Part shown: piece by piece, positions 1 to 6,994 of the stretch
Position numbering within the stretch: position 1 is the first letter of the stretch
Layout of the letters: each line of letters opens with the position of its first letter
NCBI GenBank assembly: GCA_016187495.1
Contig: JACPJP010000018.1
Coordinates: 1-51,750 of the forward strand
Source of the DNA: Candidatus Woesearchaeota archaeon
GTDB taxonomy: Archaea; Nanobdellota; Nanobdellia; Woesearchaeales; GW2011-AR4
Length of the DNA stretch: 51,750 bases
Direction: 5' to 3'
Program-made: the position numbers and the translations under genes
The notes under the pieces: generated by a model
The model's input: only the letters and a program-made list of their open reading frames with translations
Told to the model about the DNA's origin: nothing
Databases searched by the model: none

Positions 1-765
1 TCCTTGCAAATGGGCACTTCCCATAATCTGGGCCAGAACTTTGCGAAAGCATTCGACATTAAATTCATTGGAAAAGATGAGAAAAAATACCTTCCATGGC
101 AAAACTCATGGGGAATTTCAACAAGGTTGATTGGAGCATTGGTTATGGTGCATTCTGATGATAAAGGCCTTGTTTTGCCTCCAAAAATAGCGCCAACGCA
201 GATTGTTATAGTCCCAATTTACAACAGCGAAAACAAGGAAAAGGTGCTAAAAAAGGCTAACGAATTAATTAATAGATTGAATGATTATGAACTAATTTTG
301 GACGACAGGGACGAGTATAAGCCAGGATGGAAGTACAATGAATGGGAACTAAAAGGCATTCCATTAAGAATTGAAATTGGGCCTAAAGACATTGAAAAAA
401 ACCAGGTTGTTTTGGTAAGGAGGGATAGCAACAATAAGGAATTTGTAAAAGTTGCTCAATTAGACAAGAGAGTAAAGGACGCATTGGAAGATATCCAAGA
501 TTCATTATACAAGAAAGCAAAGAAATTCTTGGACTCTAATCTTGCTGAGGCAAAAGACTGGAATGAATTTGTTAAGAATATAAAGAACAAAAAACTTGTC
601 AAAGCCTTTTTCTGCGGAAACGCAAAATGCGAAGAGGAAATCAAGGAAAAAACGGATGGTGTTACCTCAAGATTAATCCCATTCGAGCAGCCTAAAGATA
701 TTGGAAAATGTGTCAAATGCGGAAATGATGGGAAATTTGTTGTTGTTTTTGGGAAAGCATACTAA
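1..765 (+). CDS. proS: Prolyl-tRNA synthetase, C-terminal part (5' truncated by window edge)
   Basis: Charges tRNA-Pro with proline in the cytoplasm. The frame is open from base 1, so this is the C-terminal portion of a longer gene and the apparent first Met is internal. It opens with the class II signature LQMGTSHNLGQNF, followed by the anticodon-binding region (residues about 60-160) and a C-terminal domain with two Cys pairs (CGNAKC and CVKC) and a terminal Tyr. That is the layout of archaeal/eukaryotic-type ProRS with its zinc-binding C-terminus. A T-rich stretch follows the stop and merges into the promoter of the tRNA gene downstream. Confidence 0.95.
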   Translation, partial: SLQMGTSHNLGQNFAKAFDIKFIGKDEKKYLPWQNSWGISTRLIGALVMVHSDDKGLVLPPKIAPTQIVIVPIYNSENKEKVLKKANELINRLNDYELILDDRDEYKPGWKYNEWELKGIPLRIEIGPKDIEKNQVVLVRRDSNNKEFVKVAQLDKRVKDALEDIQDSLYKKAKKFLDSNLAEAKDWNEFVKNIKNKKLVKAFFCGNAKCEEEIKEKTDGVTSRLIPFEQPKDIGKCVKCGNDGKFVVVFGKAY

Positions 766-773
766 CAGCAATC

Positions 774-782
774 TTTTTAAAA
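774..782 (+). promoter_or_regulatory. TATA box for the tRNA-Met gene
   Basis: TTTTTAAAA sits about 30 nt before the first base of the tRNA at 810, the usual archaeal TATA-to-start spacing. Called by eye. Confidence 0.5.
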
Positions 783-809
783 CACCCTCCTTTTCTTTTA
801 TAGCTTATC

Positions 810-979
810 GCCGGAGTAGCTCAGCCTGGTTAGAGCGCTAGAAACGAAAATTTTAGCGATACTCATATATTTGAGTTATGAAGCTTTATGCTGATGATAT
901 ACCTCAAACCGGGTCATCTAGAGTGCTTAATTATATTGAGCATGGATTAAGGTCGTGGTTTCAAGTACCGCCTCCGGCA
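810..979 (+). tRNA. tRNA-Met (CAT, elongator type) with three predicted BHB introns
   Basis: Acceptor GCCGGAG (810-816) pairs with CTCCGGC (972-978), discriminator A979. D arm is 819-836; T arm is 955-971 with loop TTCAAGT. The gene is 170 nt, and a normal tRNA appears only after removing three segments. Intron 1 (842-860) has helix GAG/CTC (833-835/862-864), central helix CGCT/AGCG (836-839/855-858) and 3-nt bulges AGA and ATA. Intron 2 (868-915) is at the canonical 37/38 site, with inner helix TTTGAG/CTCAAA (870-875/903-908) and one A-C mismatch in the central helix. Intron 3 (922-949) has central helix ATCT/GGAT (916-919/944-947), bulges AGA and TAA, and a 6-bp inner helix. The spliced product is 75 nt with stem CTAGA/TCTAG, anticodon loop CTCATAA and variable loop AGGTC. 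The identity rests on this splicing model. Confidence 0.8.
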
Positions 980-993
980 CTATTCATTTAGAA

Positions 994-1269
994 TTATCTA
1001 AAAAACGTTTCGTCCCTTCTGTCCCGTATATGCTCTAAATAAGCAAATAGCTTGTCATCATATCTTTCAGCATTTTTTGTATTATATTGGTAAAAATTAG
1101 TTTCTCCATGGAAAACTTCAAAACTCTGAACTTTGCCTGTAATCTCTTTTAATCCGCCATAATCTTTTTCTTCCGTTTCAAGAAACACTACAGTATAATA
1201 AACTGTAAATAAAATTAGCGTAATTACCAATAATACCATAAATGCAGTGTTTAACCTTATATCCCCCAT
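994..1269 (-). CDS. Small membrane-anchored hypothetical protein
   Basis: A 91-aa protein with one hydrophobic segment (about residues 8-30) and a hydrophilic, charged C-terminal part. This suggests a single-pass membrane protein with its tail on one side of the membrane. I do not recognise a family. The gene sits between tRNA-Met and tRNA-Ser without overlapping either and has an ATG start. It could be real or a chance frame in AT-rich DNA; the clean membrane segment and charged tail favour a real gene. Confidence 0.5.
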   Translation of the reverse strand: MGDIRLNTAFMVLLVITLILFTVYYTVVFLETEEKDYGGLKEITGKVQSFEVFHGETNFYQYNTKNAERYDDKLFAYLEHIRDRRDETFFR

Positions 1270-1305
1270 AATATAGGGTAATGAATATCAATTTATAAAT
1301 ATTGA

Positions 1306-1427
1306 CGCCACGGCTCGGATTTGAACCGAGAAATCCCGAAGGAAAACGGTTAGCTCAAAAATTCGAGACCGCCGCACTCTTCTGCTTGAACAAAACCTGT
1401 TCAAGTGCCAGATTATGCGACCGTGGC
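1306..1427 (-). tRNA. tRNA-Ser (CGA) with two predicted introns
   Basis: Read on the minus strand, acceptor GCCACGG (1427-1421) pairs with CCGTGGC (1313-1307), discriminator G1306. The T arm is CTCGG TTCAAAT CCGAG and there is a long serine-type variable arm. Anticodon CGA lies at 1365-1363. A 10-nt intron (1361-1352) follows position 37; its BHB has central helix CTCG/TGAG and bulges AAT and CTA. A second, 28-nt intron (1406-1379) lies in the D loop, with central helix TCTG/CAGA, bulges GCA and AGA, and a 7-bp inner hairpin CTTGAAC/GTTCAAG. Splicing gives an 84-nt tRNA-Ser with D loop AATCTGGCA. Without the D-loop intron the D arm is abnormally long. Confidence 0.88.
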
Positions 1428-1450
1428 GCAAGAATAAGTATATCTTGCAG

Positions 1451-1460
1451 TTTTAAAAAC
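1451..1460 (-). promoter_or_regulatory. TATA box for tRNA-Ser
   Basis: GTTTTTAAAA on the minus strand, about 25-30 nt upstream of the tRNA 5' end at 1427. Position and sequence fit an archaeal TATA element. Confidence 0.45.
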
Positions 1461-1537
1461 CTATTGATGGTCAGAGCAGTCTTCCATAATTAATTGAATT
1501 ATTATTAAAAATAAGAATTATATAAAAAAACTAATCA

Positions 1538-1969
1538 TTAACCAATCTTACAACCGGTCAAATCAGCCAGCCTGTCAAAAGTCTGCACGTTTTGGTAATA
1601 AGCCCCATTGATGAGCCATGTAGGGGTTATCTCGACATTAGGGTCCTGGGTAAAGTCCCTGTAATCAATCAACCTCATGGAATTTCCGAACATTGCTTTT
1701 TGGGCAGCAGTGTATTTGCATAAAGGTGCGCCATACACAACAGCTCCTTTTTCCGTCAAACATTTGGCAAAATCGTCTACTGGTCCTGGTTTATTGGAAT
1801 TGGCAAAGCTTACTCCGATGCCAATCCCTGCCAGAATCAATAAAACAGAAACGATAGAAACAAAGGCTATTTTTTTATTAGACATCTTGGTCGCACTCTT
1901 TTCTCTACTAGGCTCTGCTTTTTGATTTTCATGCCTAATTTCCCCTATTTCTTCTTTGCTTAGAGCCAT
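1538..1969 (-). CDS. Membrane-anchored thioredoxin-like protein with single active-site Cys
   Basis: A 143-aa protein with a charged N-terminus (1-32), one membrane helix (about 34-55) and an extracytoplasmic thioredoxin-like domain. The pattern CLTEKGAVVYGAPLCKYTAAQKAMFG (residues 70-95), followed by ITPTWLING with a cis-Pro (about 114-122) and TGC near the end, resembles the thioredoxin domain found with VKOR-type oxidoreductases. That domain normally carries CxxC; here it is CKYT (C84-T87), so the second cysteine is missing. C70 and C140 remain. Predicted role: thiol/disulfide chemistry outside the cytoplasm, possibly monothiol or non-catalytic. It starts 6 bp after the lipoprotein gene on the same strand, so the two are probably co-transcribed. 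Confidence 0.75.
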   Translation of the reverse strand: MALSKEEIGEIRHENQKAEPSREKSATKMSNKKIAFVSIVSVLLILAGIGIGVSFANSNKPGPVDDFAKCLTEKGAVVYGAPLCKYTAAQKAMFGNSMRLIDYRDFTQDPNVEITPTWLINGAYYQNVQTFDRLADLTGCKIG

Positions 1970-1975
1970 TTTCCC

Positions 1976-2191
1976 TTATGCAGCTGCGATTGGGTCAGAA
2001 ATCTCTACATTGCTGGGTTCAGGACCTGATACTGCACACCCTCCGCCTACATAGCCCTGCTGCGCACCACCCTGTGCTGGCTGCCCATAAGATGCATATC
2101 CTGTCTGGTAATCATTTCCTCCTTTAGAGCAGCCGATAACCAGTAAAGCTGCCAAAGCCAAAACAACCACCAAAACCAAAGTGCTTCTCAT
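1976..2191 (-). CDS. Small secreted lipoprotein
   Basis: A 71-aa protein with a classic lipoprotein signal: MRS, a long hydrophobic run, and lipobox-like VIGC with the modified Cys at residue 21. The mature part is short, rich in Gly, Gln and Tyr, with one further Cys (CAVSGPEPS) in the tail. The function is not recognisable. It lies directly upstream of the thioredoxin-like gene (6-bp gap), so its C-terminal cysteine could be a partner of that protein; this is inference. The start is the only ATG before the signal peptide. Confidence 0.7.
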   Translation of the reverse strand: MRSTLVLVVVLALAALLVIGCSKGGNDYQTGYASYGQPAQGGAQQGYVGGGCAVSGPEPSNVEISDPIAAA

Positions 2192-2335
2192 TTTAACATC
2201 CTCTCCTGTTTTCTATAATATTGGAGTGAGGGTATTTGCATTACATATAAATATTTTGCTGTAAACGGCAATATGCACTGCAAATGCATTATACTTAACC
2301 TATTCCTTATCACTTAAAACCCGCTTTTTTGACAA

Positions 2336-2345
2336 TATTTAAAAG
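2336..2345 (+). promoter_or_regulatory. TATA box for thiO
   Basis: The TATTTAAAA-type element at about 2336-2345 is roughly 30 nt before the ATG at 2375. This supports that ATG over the in-frame GTG at 2366. Confidence 0.45.
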
Positions 2346-2374
2346 CCATCGTTGAGTCCCTTTTAGTGTTTACC

Positions 2375-3499
2375 ATGAAAAAAATAATGGTTATAGGGGC
2401 AGGGATTATAGGATTGAGCATTTCTTACTATCTAAAAAAGCATAATTTCGACATTACACTAATAGAAAAAAACAAGGCAGGAATGGAAGCGTCTTACGCA
2501 GCCGCTGGAATGCTTGCAGCCCAATCCGAATTTGATTTTTATGAGGATTTTATGGACTTCTGCATTAAAAGCCGCAATATGTATTTGGATTATTGCAATG
2601 AAATAGAAAAAGCATCTGGAATTAATGTGGAATACCAAAAAAGCGGTATGATCAGGCCTGCATTAAATGAAGATCACGAAAAACATTTGAGAGCAAATCA
2701 CCAATGGCAGAAAAGCAAGGGATTTGAAATAGAATTTCTGTCTGGTAAAGAAATAAGGGAAATTGAGCCAAGTTTGTCAAAAAATATTATTTCTGGCTTA
2801 TATTCAAAAGATGATGGCCAAGTAAACAACAGAAAGCTAATGCAGGCTTTAATCATAGCCAATAAAAAGATAGGCAACAAAATAATCGAGAATACAGAAA
2901 TAAAAGGTCATTTAATAAAAAATAATAGAATCATCGGGGTAAAAACATGCAATGATGAAACTTTTAATGCAGACATTGTTATTAACACTGCTGGATCGTG
3001 GTCTTCTTTAATCTCTAAGGATTTAATACCTAACTTTAATGTTAAGCCTATACTAGGCCAAATGGTTTCCTTGCAGTCAGATAAGCCTTTATTGAATAAG
3101 GTCATTTTCGCATCTATACTTGGCAAAGGAGGCTATATTGTGCCAAGAAGAAATAACGAAATAATATTGGGCTCAACAATGGAAGATGCAGGTTTTGAGA
3201 AAACAGTTACAGAAGAGGGTATAAATTCAATACTGCAAAAATGCAATGAAGTAGTCCCTGAATTAAAAAAATTGAAAATAAAGGAAACATGGTCGGGCTT
3301 TAGGCCATTTGCATCAGACAATCTGCCAATAATAGGAAAAACAAGCATTGAAAATTTAGTCCTTGCAACAGCTCATGGAAGAAATGGAATTCTTTTAGCC
3401 CCAATAACAGCAAAAGCAGTCGAAGAGCTTGTAACGAACGATAAAATAATGCCAGAAATTAAGGATTTTGGGGTTGAGAGGTTTAATAATAAAGCATAA
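2375..3499 (+). CDS. thiO: Glycine oxidase (FAD-dependent), ThiO
   Basis: Oxidises glycine to dehydroglycine (iminoglycine) with O2, feeding thiazole synthesis for thiamine. The 374-aa protein begins with a Rossmann FAD-binding motif (GAGIIG, residues about 9-14) and has the ThiO-like signature ASYAAAGMLAAQSE. Near the end, GFRPFASDNLPIIG and ATAHGRNGILLAP match the C-terminal FAD-binding region of the DadA/ThiO family. ThiE is convergent 6 bp downstream, and thiG/thiS lie 6 kb away, which supports the thiamine role. The start at 2375 gives MKKIMVIGAG; a GTG nine bases upstream is the alternative. A general D-amino-acid oxidase is the other possibility. Confidence 0.88.
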   Translation: MKKIMVIGAGIIGLSISYYLKKHNFDITLIEKNKAGMEASYAAAGMLAAQSEFDFYEDFMDFCIKSRNMYLDYCNEIEKASGINVEYQKSGMIRPALNEDHEKHLRANHQWQKSKGFEIEFLSGKEIREIEPSLSKNIISGLYSKDDGQVNNRKLMQALIIANKKIGNKIIENTEIKGHLIKNNRIIGVKTCNDETFNADIVINTAGSWSSLISKDLIPNFNVKPILGQMVSLQSDKPLLNKVIFASILGKGGYIVPRRNNEIILGSTMEDAGFEKTVTEEGINSILQKCNEVVPELKKLKIKETWSGFRPFASDNLPIIGKTSIENLVLATAHGRNGILLAPITAKAVEELVTNDKIMPEIKDFGVERFNNKA

Positions 3500-3505
3500 T
3501 AACAA

Positions 3506-4132
3506 TTAAGATTTCTTAATCTTCTCAACAATCTCCTTAGCAGCCTCTTTAACATTCTCAGCAGCTACAACAGCGCTTATAACCGCGACATTCCTTACAC
3601 CTTGCGCTAAAACTTCATCAATATTACTTTTATTTATTCCCCCAATAGCAATTAATGGCTTACTGACTTTACTTACAATTTCCTTGATTAACCTGGTTCC
3701 AACAGTATAGTCCTTAGCCCTAGTCTTAAAAATCGGCCCTATGGTTATATAATCAACATCTTCCTTATCAGCCTTAATTGCTTGCTCAATGCTATGCGTT
3801 GATAAACCAATAATTAACTTATCCCCACAAATCTTCCTTGCTTCTTTTATTGGCATATCTAATTGTCCTAGATGAACCCCATCGGCTCCAATCTCTAGAG
3901 TAACATCAACGTAATCATTAACGATAAAAAGGACATTATTTTTTCTGCATATTTCTAATAATTTGATGGCTTCTTTCTTAATCTTATTTTTGTCCCACTG
4001 CTTTTCCCTTAATTGGATTATCTCTGCCCCGCCTTTTATTGCTTCTTTAACTACAAATTCATTGCTCCTTCCTTTAGAGATAGCACTTTCTGTTATTACA
4101 TACAGATTATTATCAAAATTAAATCTTTTCAT
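3506..4132 (-). CDS. thiE: Thiamine-phosphate synthase
   Basis: Couples HMP pyrophosphate with thiazole phosphate to make thiamine phosphate. The 208-aa TIM-barrel protein is the normal length for ThiE. Visible family motifs are IIQLREK (pyrophosphate/HMP binding), VNDYVDVTLEIGADGVHLGQ, and YITIGPIFKTRAK in the phosphate-binding loop, followed by AIGGIN and AVISAVV. It is convergent with thiO and divergent from tgt. It is the stand-alone ThiE form rather than the ThiD-ThiN fusion common in other archaea. Confidence 0.93.
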   Translation of the reverse strand: MKRFNFDNNLYVITESAISKGRSNEFVVKEAIKGGAEIIQLREKQWDKNKIKKEAIKLLEICRKNNVLFIVNDYVDVTLEIGADGVHLGQLDMPIKEARKICGDKLIIGLSTHSIEQAIKADKEDVDYITIGPIFKTRAKDYTVGTRLIKEIVSKVSKPLIAIGGINKSNIDEVLAQGVRNVAVISAVVAAENVKEAAKEIVEKIKKS

Positions 4133-4245
4133 ATTAATAGGAATTATTTTGACATTTTTAATTATTATTGTTTGTTTTGTTTGTTGTATTAATAAATATT
4201 ATTTTTGCGACATATTTATTAATGAACTTATTTAGCCTAAATTAT

Positions 4246-5481
4246 ATGGACTTTGAAATAAAAGCTAAATTAAAATCCTCAAGGGCAAGAGCAGGCATAA
4301 TAACGGTACCTCATGGAAAGATACATACGCCTTATTTTATTCCTGTAGCCACATCAGCAACCGTCCGTGCATTAGACCAAGAAGACATGAATTCTTTAGG
4401 CGCAGAAGTATTATTGGCAAACACCTACCATCTTCATTTAAAGCCCGGAGATAAAATAATAAAGAAATTAGGCGGCTTGCATAAATTCATGAACTGGAAC
4501 AGGCCATTGTTTACTGATTCTGGAGGCTTCCAGGCATTCTCCTTAGGGTATGGGATGGAGCACAGCATCAACAAGTTAGGGACAATTTTTCCGGAAAAAA
4601 AGAAAGCAGCGGAAAAGCAGCCGAAAATCGCAGAGATAAATGATGACGGTGTTACATTCAATGACCCTTCGTCAGGAAAATTAGTGCACCTTAATCCTAA
4701 AAAATCAATGCAAATACAGCAAAACCTTGGAGCTGACATAATTTTGGCTTTTGACGAATGCACCTCTCCATTATCCAGCTATGAATATACCAAAAAGGCA
4801 ATGGAACGAACTCATAAATGGGCAAAAGAATCATTGCATCATCATAAAAAATCGTTAATAGCTAGAAAAAATAAATATAAAGATAAATATGGAAATCAAT
4901 CGTTGTATGGCATTGTGCAAGGCGGGGCTTATAAAGATTTGCGCATAAAATCTGCAAAATTTATTTCCTCATTAAATTTTGATGGCATAGCTATTGGCGG
5001 CTCTTTAGGAAAATCAAAAGAAGATATGCACCGCATTTTAAGCTGGGTTATCCAATTATTGCCGGAAAACAAGCCAAGGCATTTGCTGGGCATAGGGGAA
5101 ATAGAAGACATATTTAAGTGCGTGGAAAAGGGCATTGACACTTTTGACTGCGTAATGCCTACAAGGATAGGGAGAAGAGGCTCTTTGTTCATAAGCCCAA
5201 AATCACATGGTAACTTAAAAAACAAGTTCCGCATTAATATAAAAAACTTGAAATACAAATTGGACAGAAAACCGATAGATAAAAACTGCGAGTGTTTAGC
5301 TTGCAGGAAATATTCCAGGGCATATATGAATCACCTTTACAAATCACAGGAATTAGCATATTACAAATTAGCTTCATTGCATAACCTTAATTTTATGCTA
5401 AGATTAATGGAAAAAATAAGAGACTCTATTTGCAAAAGTTATTTTAATGAATTAAAGAACGAGTGGTTAAAGAAGTATTAA
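4246..5481 (+). CDS. tgt: Queuine/preQ1 tRNA-guanine transglycosylase, bacterial type
   Basis: Exchanges guanine-34 of GUN-anticodon tRNAs for a 7-deazaguanine base. It is 411 aa with no PUA domain, the size of the bacterial/eukaryotic enzyme rather than archaeal arcTGT. Visible residues: FTDSGGFQ (D91), FDECTSP (D170), nucleophile FDCVMPTR (D301), and zinc ligands C348, C350, C353 and H379. The loop aligning by eye with the bacterial GGLAVGE loop reads GGSLGKS (251-257), with Gly at the position of Zymomonas Val233, as in queuine-using enzymes. A roughly 20-aa insertion lies near 104-126. The start at 4246 (MDFEIKAK) fits homology and a TATA-like ATTTATTA about 27 nt upstream; the longer frame adds an unlikely hydrophobic tail. 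The next gene is a YhhQ-type transporter, convergent. Confidence 0.93.
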   Translation: MDFEIKAKLKSSRARAGIITVPHGKIHTPYFIPVATSATVRALDQEDMNSLGAEVLLANTYHLHLKPGDKIIKKLGGLHKFMNWNRPLFTDSGGFQAFSLGYGMEHSINKLGTIFPEKKKAAEKQPKIAEINDDGVTFNDPSSGKLVHLNPKKSMQIQQNLGADIILAFDECTSPLSSYEYTKKAMERTHKWAKESLHHHKKSLIARKNKYKDKYGNQSLYGIVQGGAYKDLRIKSAKFISSLNFDGIAIGGSLGKSKEDMHRILSWVIQLLPENKPRHLLGIGEIEDIFKCVEKGIDTFDCVMPTRIGRRGSLFISPKSHGNLKNKFRINIKNLKYKLDRKPIDKNCECLACRKYSRAYMNHLYKSQELAYYKLASLHNLNFMLRLMEKIRDSICKSYFNELKNEWLKKY

Positions 5482-5497
5482 ATCATTCATTGTTAAA

Positions 5498-6160
5498 CTA
5501 ATCATTGCTGGCATAAATTGGATCTTCTGGCACGAGGTATATCATCCAGAAAGTAAACAGTGTTATTATTGCCTTTACCGCTATATTGGTCAAAAACATC
5601 TGCAGGATTACGGTGCCAGGGACTATTCCTATGAAAGCTATTATCGGAAATAATATGCTGTCAATGGGTATGGAAAAAGAGTTTGATATTATAACTCTTG
5701 TCCATTGCGGCATGTGGCTTCCAATGCCTAAAGTCCAGAACTGGTAAACATAAGTGTCAATTATTTCAGATATCAAGAAAGCTATTACAGAGCCAATTAC
5801 TATCCTTAGCTGTATTCCAAACAAAAACTCCCAAGCCTTTTGGCCCCCGGCAGCAGCCCATGAGGTTTCAGCAGGAAGCATAACTACAAGCTGGAAATAC
5901 AAAGCTGCAATTATATTTATTACCCCAGCAACGTAAATTGTGGTTAAAGCCGCTTTTTTCCCAAGCTGTTTATGGATAAGGTCGCGCCACGTAAAAGTTA
6001 ATGCATATATAAATCCAGCATCCATTATTAATTTCCCAAAATAAGTTACTTTTGTAGCCGCAATATTTGAAGCCAAAGATATGAATATGTAAACCCCGCA
6101 AAGAATTATAGTTGCTTGGGTCTTGCTTATCTTGAAGGTTTCTCTTATTGCTCTTGACAT
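5498..6160 (-). CDS. Queuosine-precursor transporter, YhhQ/VUT family
   Basis: A 220-aa integral membrane protein with about six hydrophobic helices. It has the family pattern SNIAATKVTYFG near the N-terminus, an acidic/basic membrane-border motif (FTWRDLIHKQLGKKAA), and SEIIDTYVYQFW followed by RVIISNSFSIPIDSILF. YhhQ proteins import queuosine precursors (preQ0, preQ1 or queuine). The gene ends 16 bp from the stop of tgt, so supply of the base and its insertion into tRNA are encoded side by side. The substrate preference cannot be read from the sequence. Confidence 0.88.
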   Translation of the reverse strand: MSRAIRETFKISKTQATIILCGVYIFISLASNIAATKVTYFGKLIMDAGFIYALTFTWRDLIHKQLGKKAALTTIYVAGVINIIAALYFQLVVMLPAETSWAAAGGQKAWEFLFGIQLRIVIGSVIAFLISEIIDTYVYQFWTLGIGSHMPQWTRVIISNSFSIPIDSILFPIIAFIGIVPGTVILQMFLTNIAVKAIITLFTFWMIYLVPEDPIYASND

Positions 6161-6275
6161 TTTGCTAATCTGGCAAATTAGGCTAGAAAACCAGTTTTGT
6201 TTATAAATATTTTTGATTAATCAGTAGCTATGCAAATAGCAAGAGATTTCTTATTTATAATAATTTATAGTTTAT

Positions 6276-6321
6276 AGTATAATGTTATACTTAATAATAG
6301 AAATTCTTATAAATAAGAATT
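6276..6321. promoter_or_regulatory. Two palindromes upstream of the CARF-HTH gene (candidate operators)
   Basis: Palindrome A (6276-6291) has arms AGTATAA/TTATACT around TG. Palindrome B (6302-6321) has 8-bp arms AATTCTTA/TAAGAATT around TAAA. They lie in the divergent intergenic region between yhhQ and the CARF regulator, 20-75 bp upstream of a second TATA element near 6341-6352. Symmetric sites here fit a dimeric winged-helix regulator acting on its own promoter. The binding role is inferred. Confidence 0.45.
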
Positions 6322-6340
6322 GTTTCTTTTTCCTATGGAA

Positions 6341-6352
6341 AATTATATAAAT
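6341..6352 (+). promoter_or_regulatory. TATA box for the CARF-HTH gene
   Basis: AATTATATAAAT about 36-47 nt before the ATG at 6388 would give a short leader containing a Shine-Dalgarno-like GAGGGTGGT at 6373-6381. Confidence 0.4.
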
Positions 6353-6387
6353 GGGCTTTGCCTTTAAGCGCTGAGGGTGGTAACATT

Positions 6388-6990
6388 ATGGGAAAAAAGG
6401 TATTGATAGCTACATTATACGGCCCTGAGCCCGTAATTTTGGCAACAACAAGGCTTGGACCTGAACGCTTAATTCTTTTGGTTGACAAAGAGCCGAGCAA
6501 GGAGCAAGAAAACAGCCTTAAGCTAATTGAGGATTCTTTGGGCAAGGTAATTGAAGTAAAAGTTATCAAAACTGACGTCTATGACATTGTCAATGTTGCA
6601 ACAAAATGCGTTGAAGTCATAGACTTGCAACCGAAAGACGATATAATTTATGTGAACATAACTTCTGGCAGGAAAACAAAAGCTATTGGATTGTTATTTG
6701 CTACCTACGCAAGGCATGATCGGGTTAAAAAAATAGCCTATAATCCAGAAGAGGACAAGAGCGCTGTTGTTTATCTGCCAAGGTTAAGCTTTAAGCTGAG
6801 CGAAAGCGAGAAGAAGATACTGGAAGTTTTGGATAAGGGCAAATATGAAACCCCTTCGGATATTGCTGGCAAAGTGGATATGTCTACAGCTATGCTCTAC
6901 AGGGCTCTTGATGAATTGAGAGACATGGACCTAATTACGACAGAAGACGGCTATAAATTGACAGATGCCGGAAAGATTGTGAGGCTGTGA
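6388..6990 (+). CDS. CARF-domain winged-helix transcriptional regulator (Csa3/HFX_2341-like)
   Basis: A 200-aa protein with an N-terminal CARF-like Rossmann domain (about 1-130) and a C-terminal winged HTH (about 137-200). The CARF-type motif VNITSGRKTKAIG (89-101) corresponds to the ligand-binding loop that in Csa3 proteins senses cyclic oligoadenylate. The HTH contains ETPSDIAGKVDMSTAMLYRALDELRDMDLI. ATG 6388 is chosen because GAGGGTGGT precedes it at RBS spacing; an upstream TTG at 6358 is less likely. No cas genes or CRISPR repeats occur in this window, so the ligand and targets are unknown. The BRO gene follows 4 bp after the stop and is probably co-transcribed. Confidence 0.78.
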   Translation: MGKKVLIATLYGPEPVILATTRLGPERLILLVDKEPSKEQENSLKLIEDSLGKVIEVKVIKTDVYDIVNVATKCVEVIDLQPKDDIIYVNITSGRKTKAIGLLFATYARHDRVKKIAYNPEEDKSAVVYLPRLSFKLSESEKKILEVLDKGKYETPSDIAGKVDMSTAMLYRALDELRDMDLITTEDGYKLTDAGKIVRL

Positions 6991-6994
6991 AAGA

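Noticed and set aside
890-900. C/D-box-like TGATGA in intron 2 of tRNA-Met
   Set aside because: No convincing D box or terminal stem at proper spacing; the BHB structure explains the intron.
1302-1493. Plus-strand 63-aa frame over tRNA-Ser
   Set aside because: It lies across the complement of a clear tRNA gene and encodes no recognisable protein.
2192-2335. Possible riboswitch upstream of thiO
   Set aside because: No conserved TPP-aptamer elements (such as CUGAGA and ACCUGAUCUGG types) were seen, and the promoter appears to give a very short leader.
6276-6321. CRISPR-like repeats near the CARF gene
   Set aside because: Only two different palindromes, no repeat-spacer periodicity, no cas genes; more like operators.
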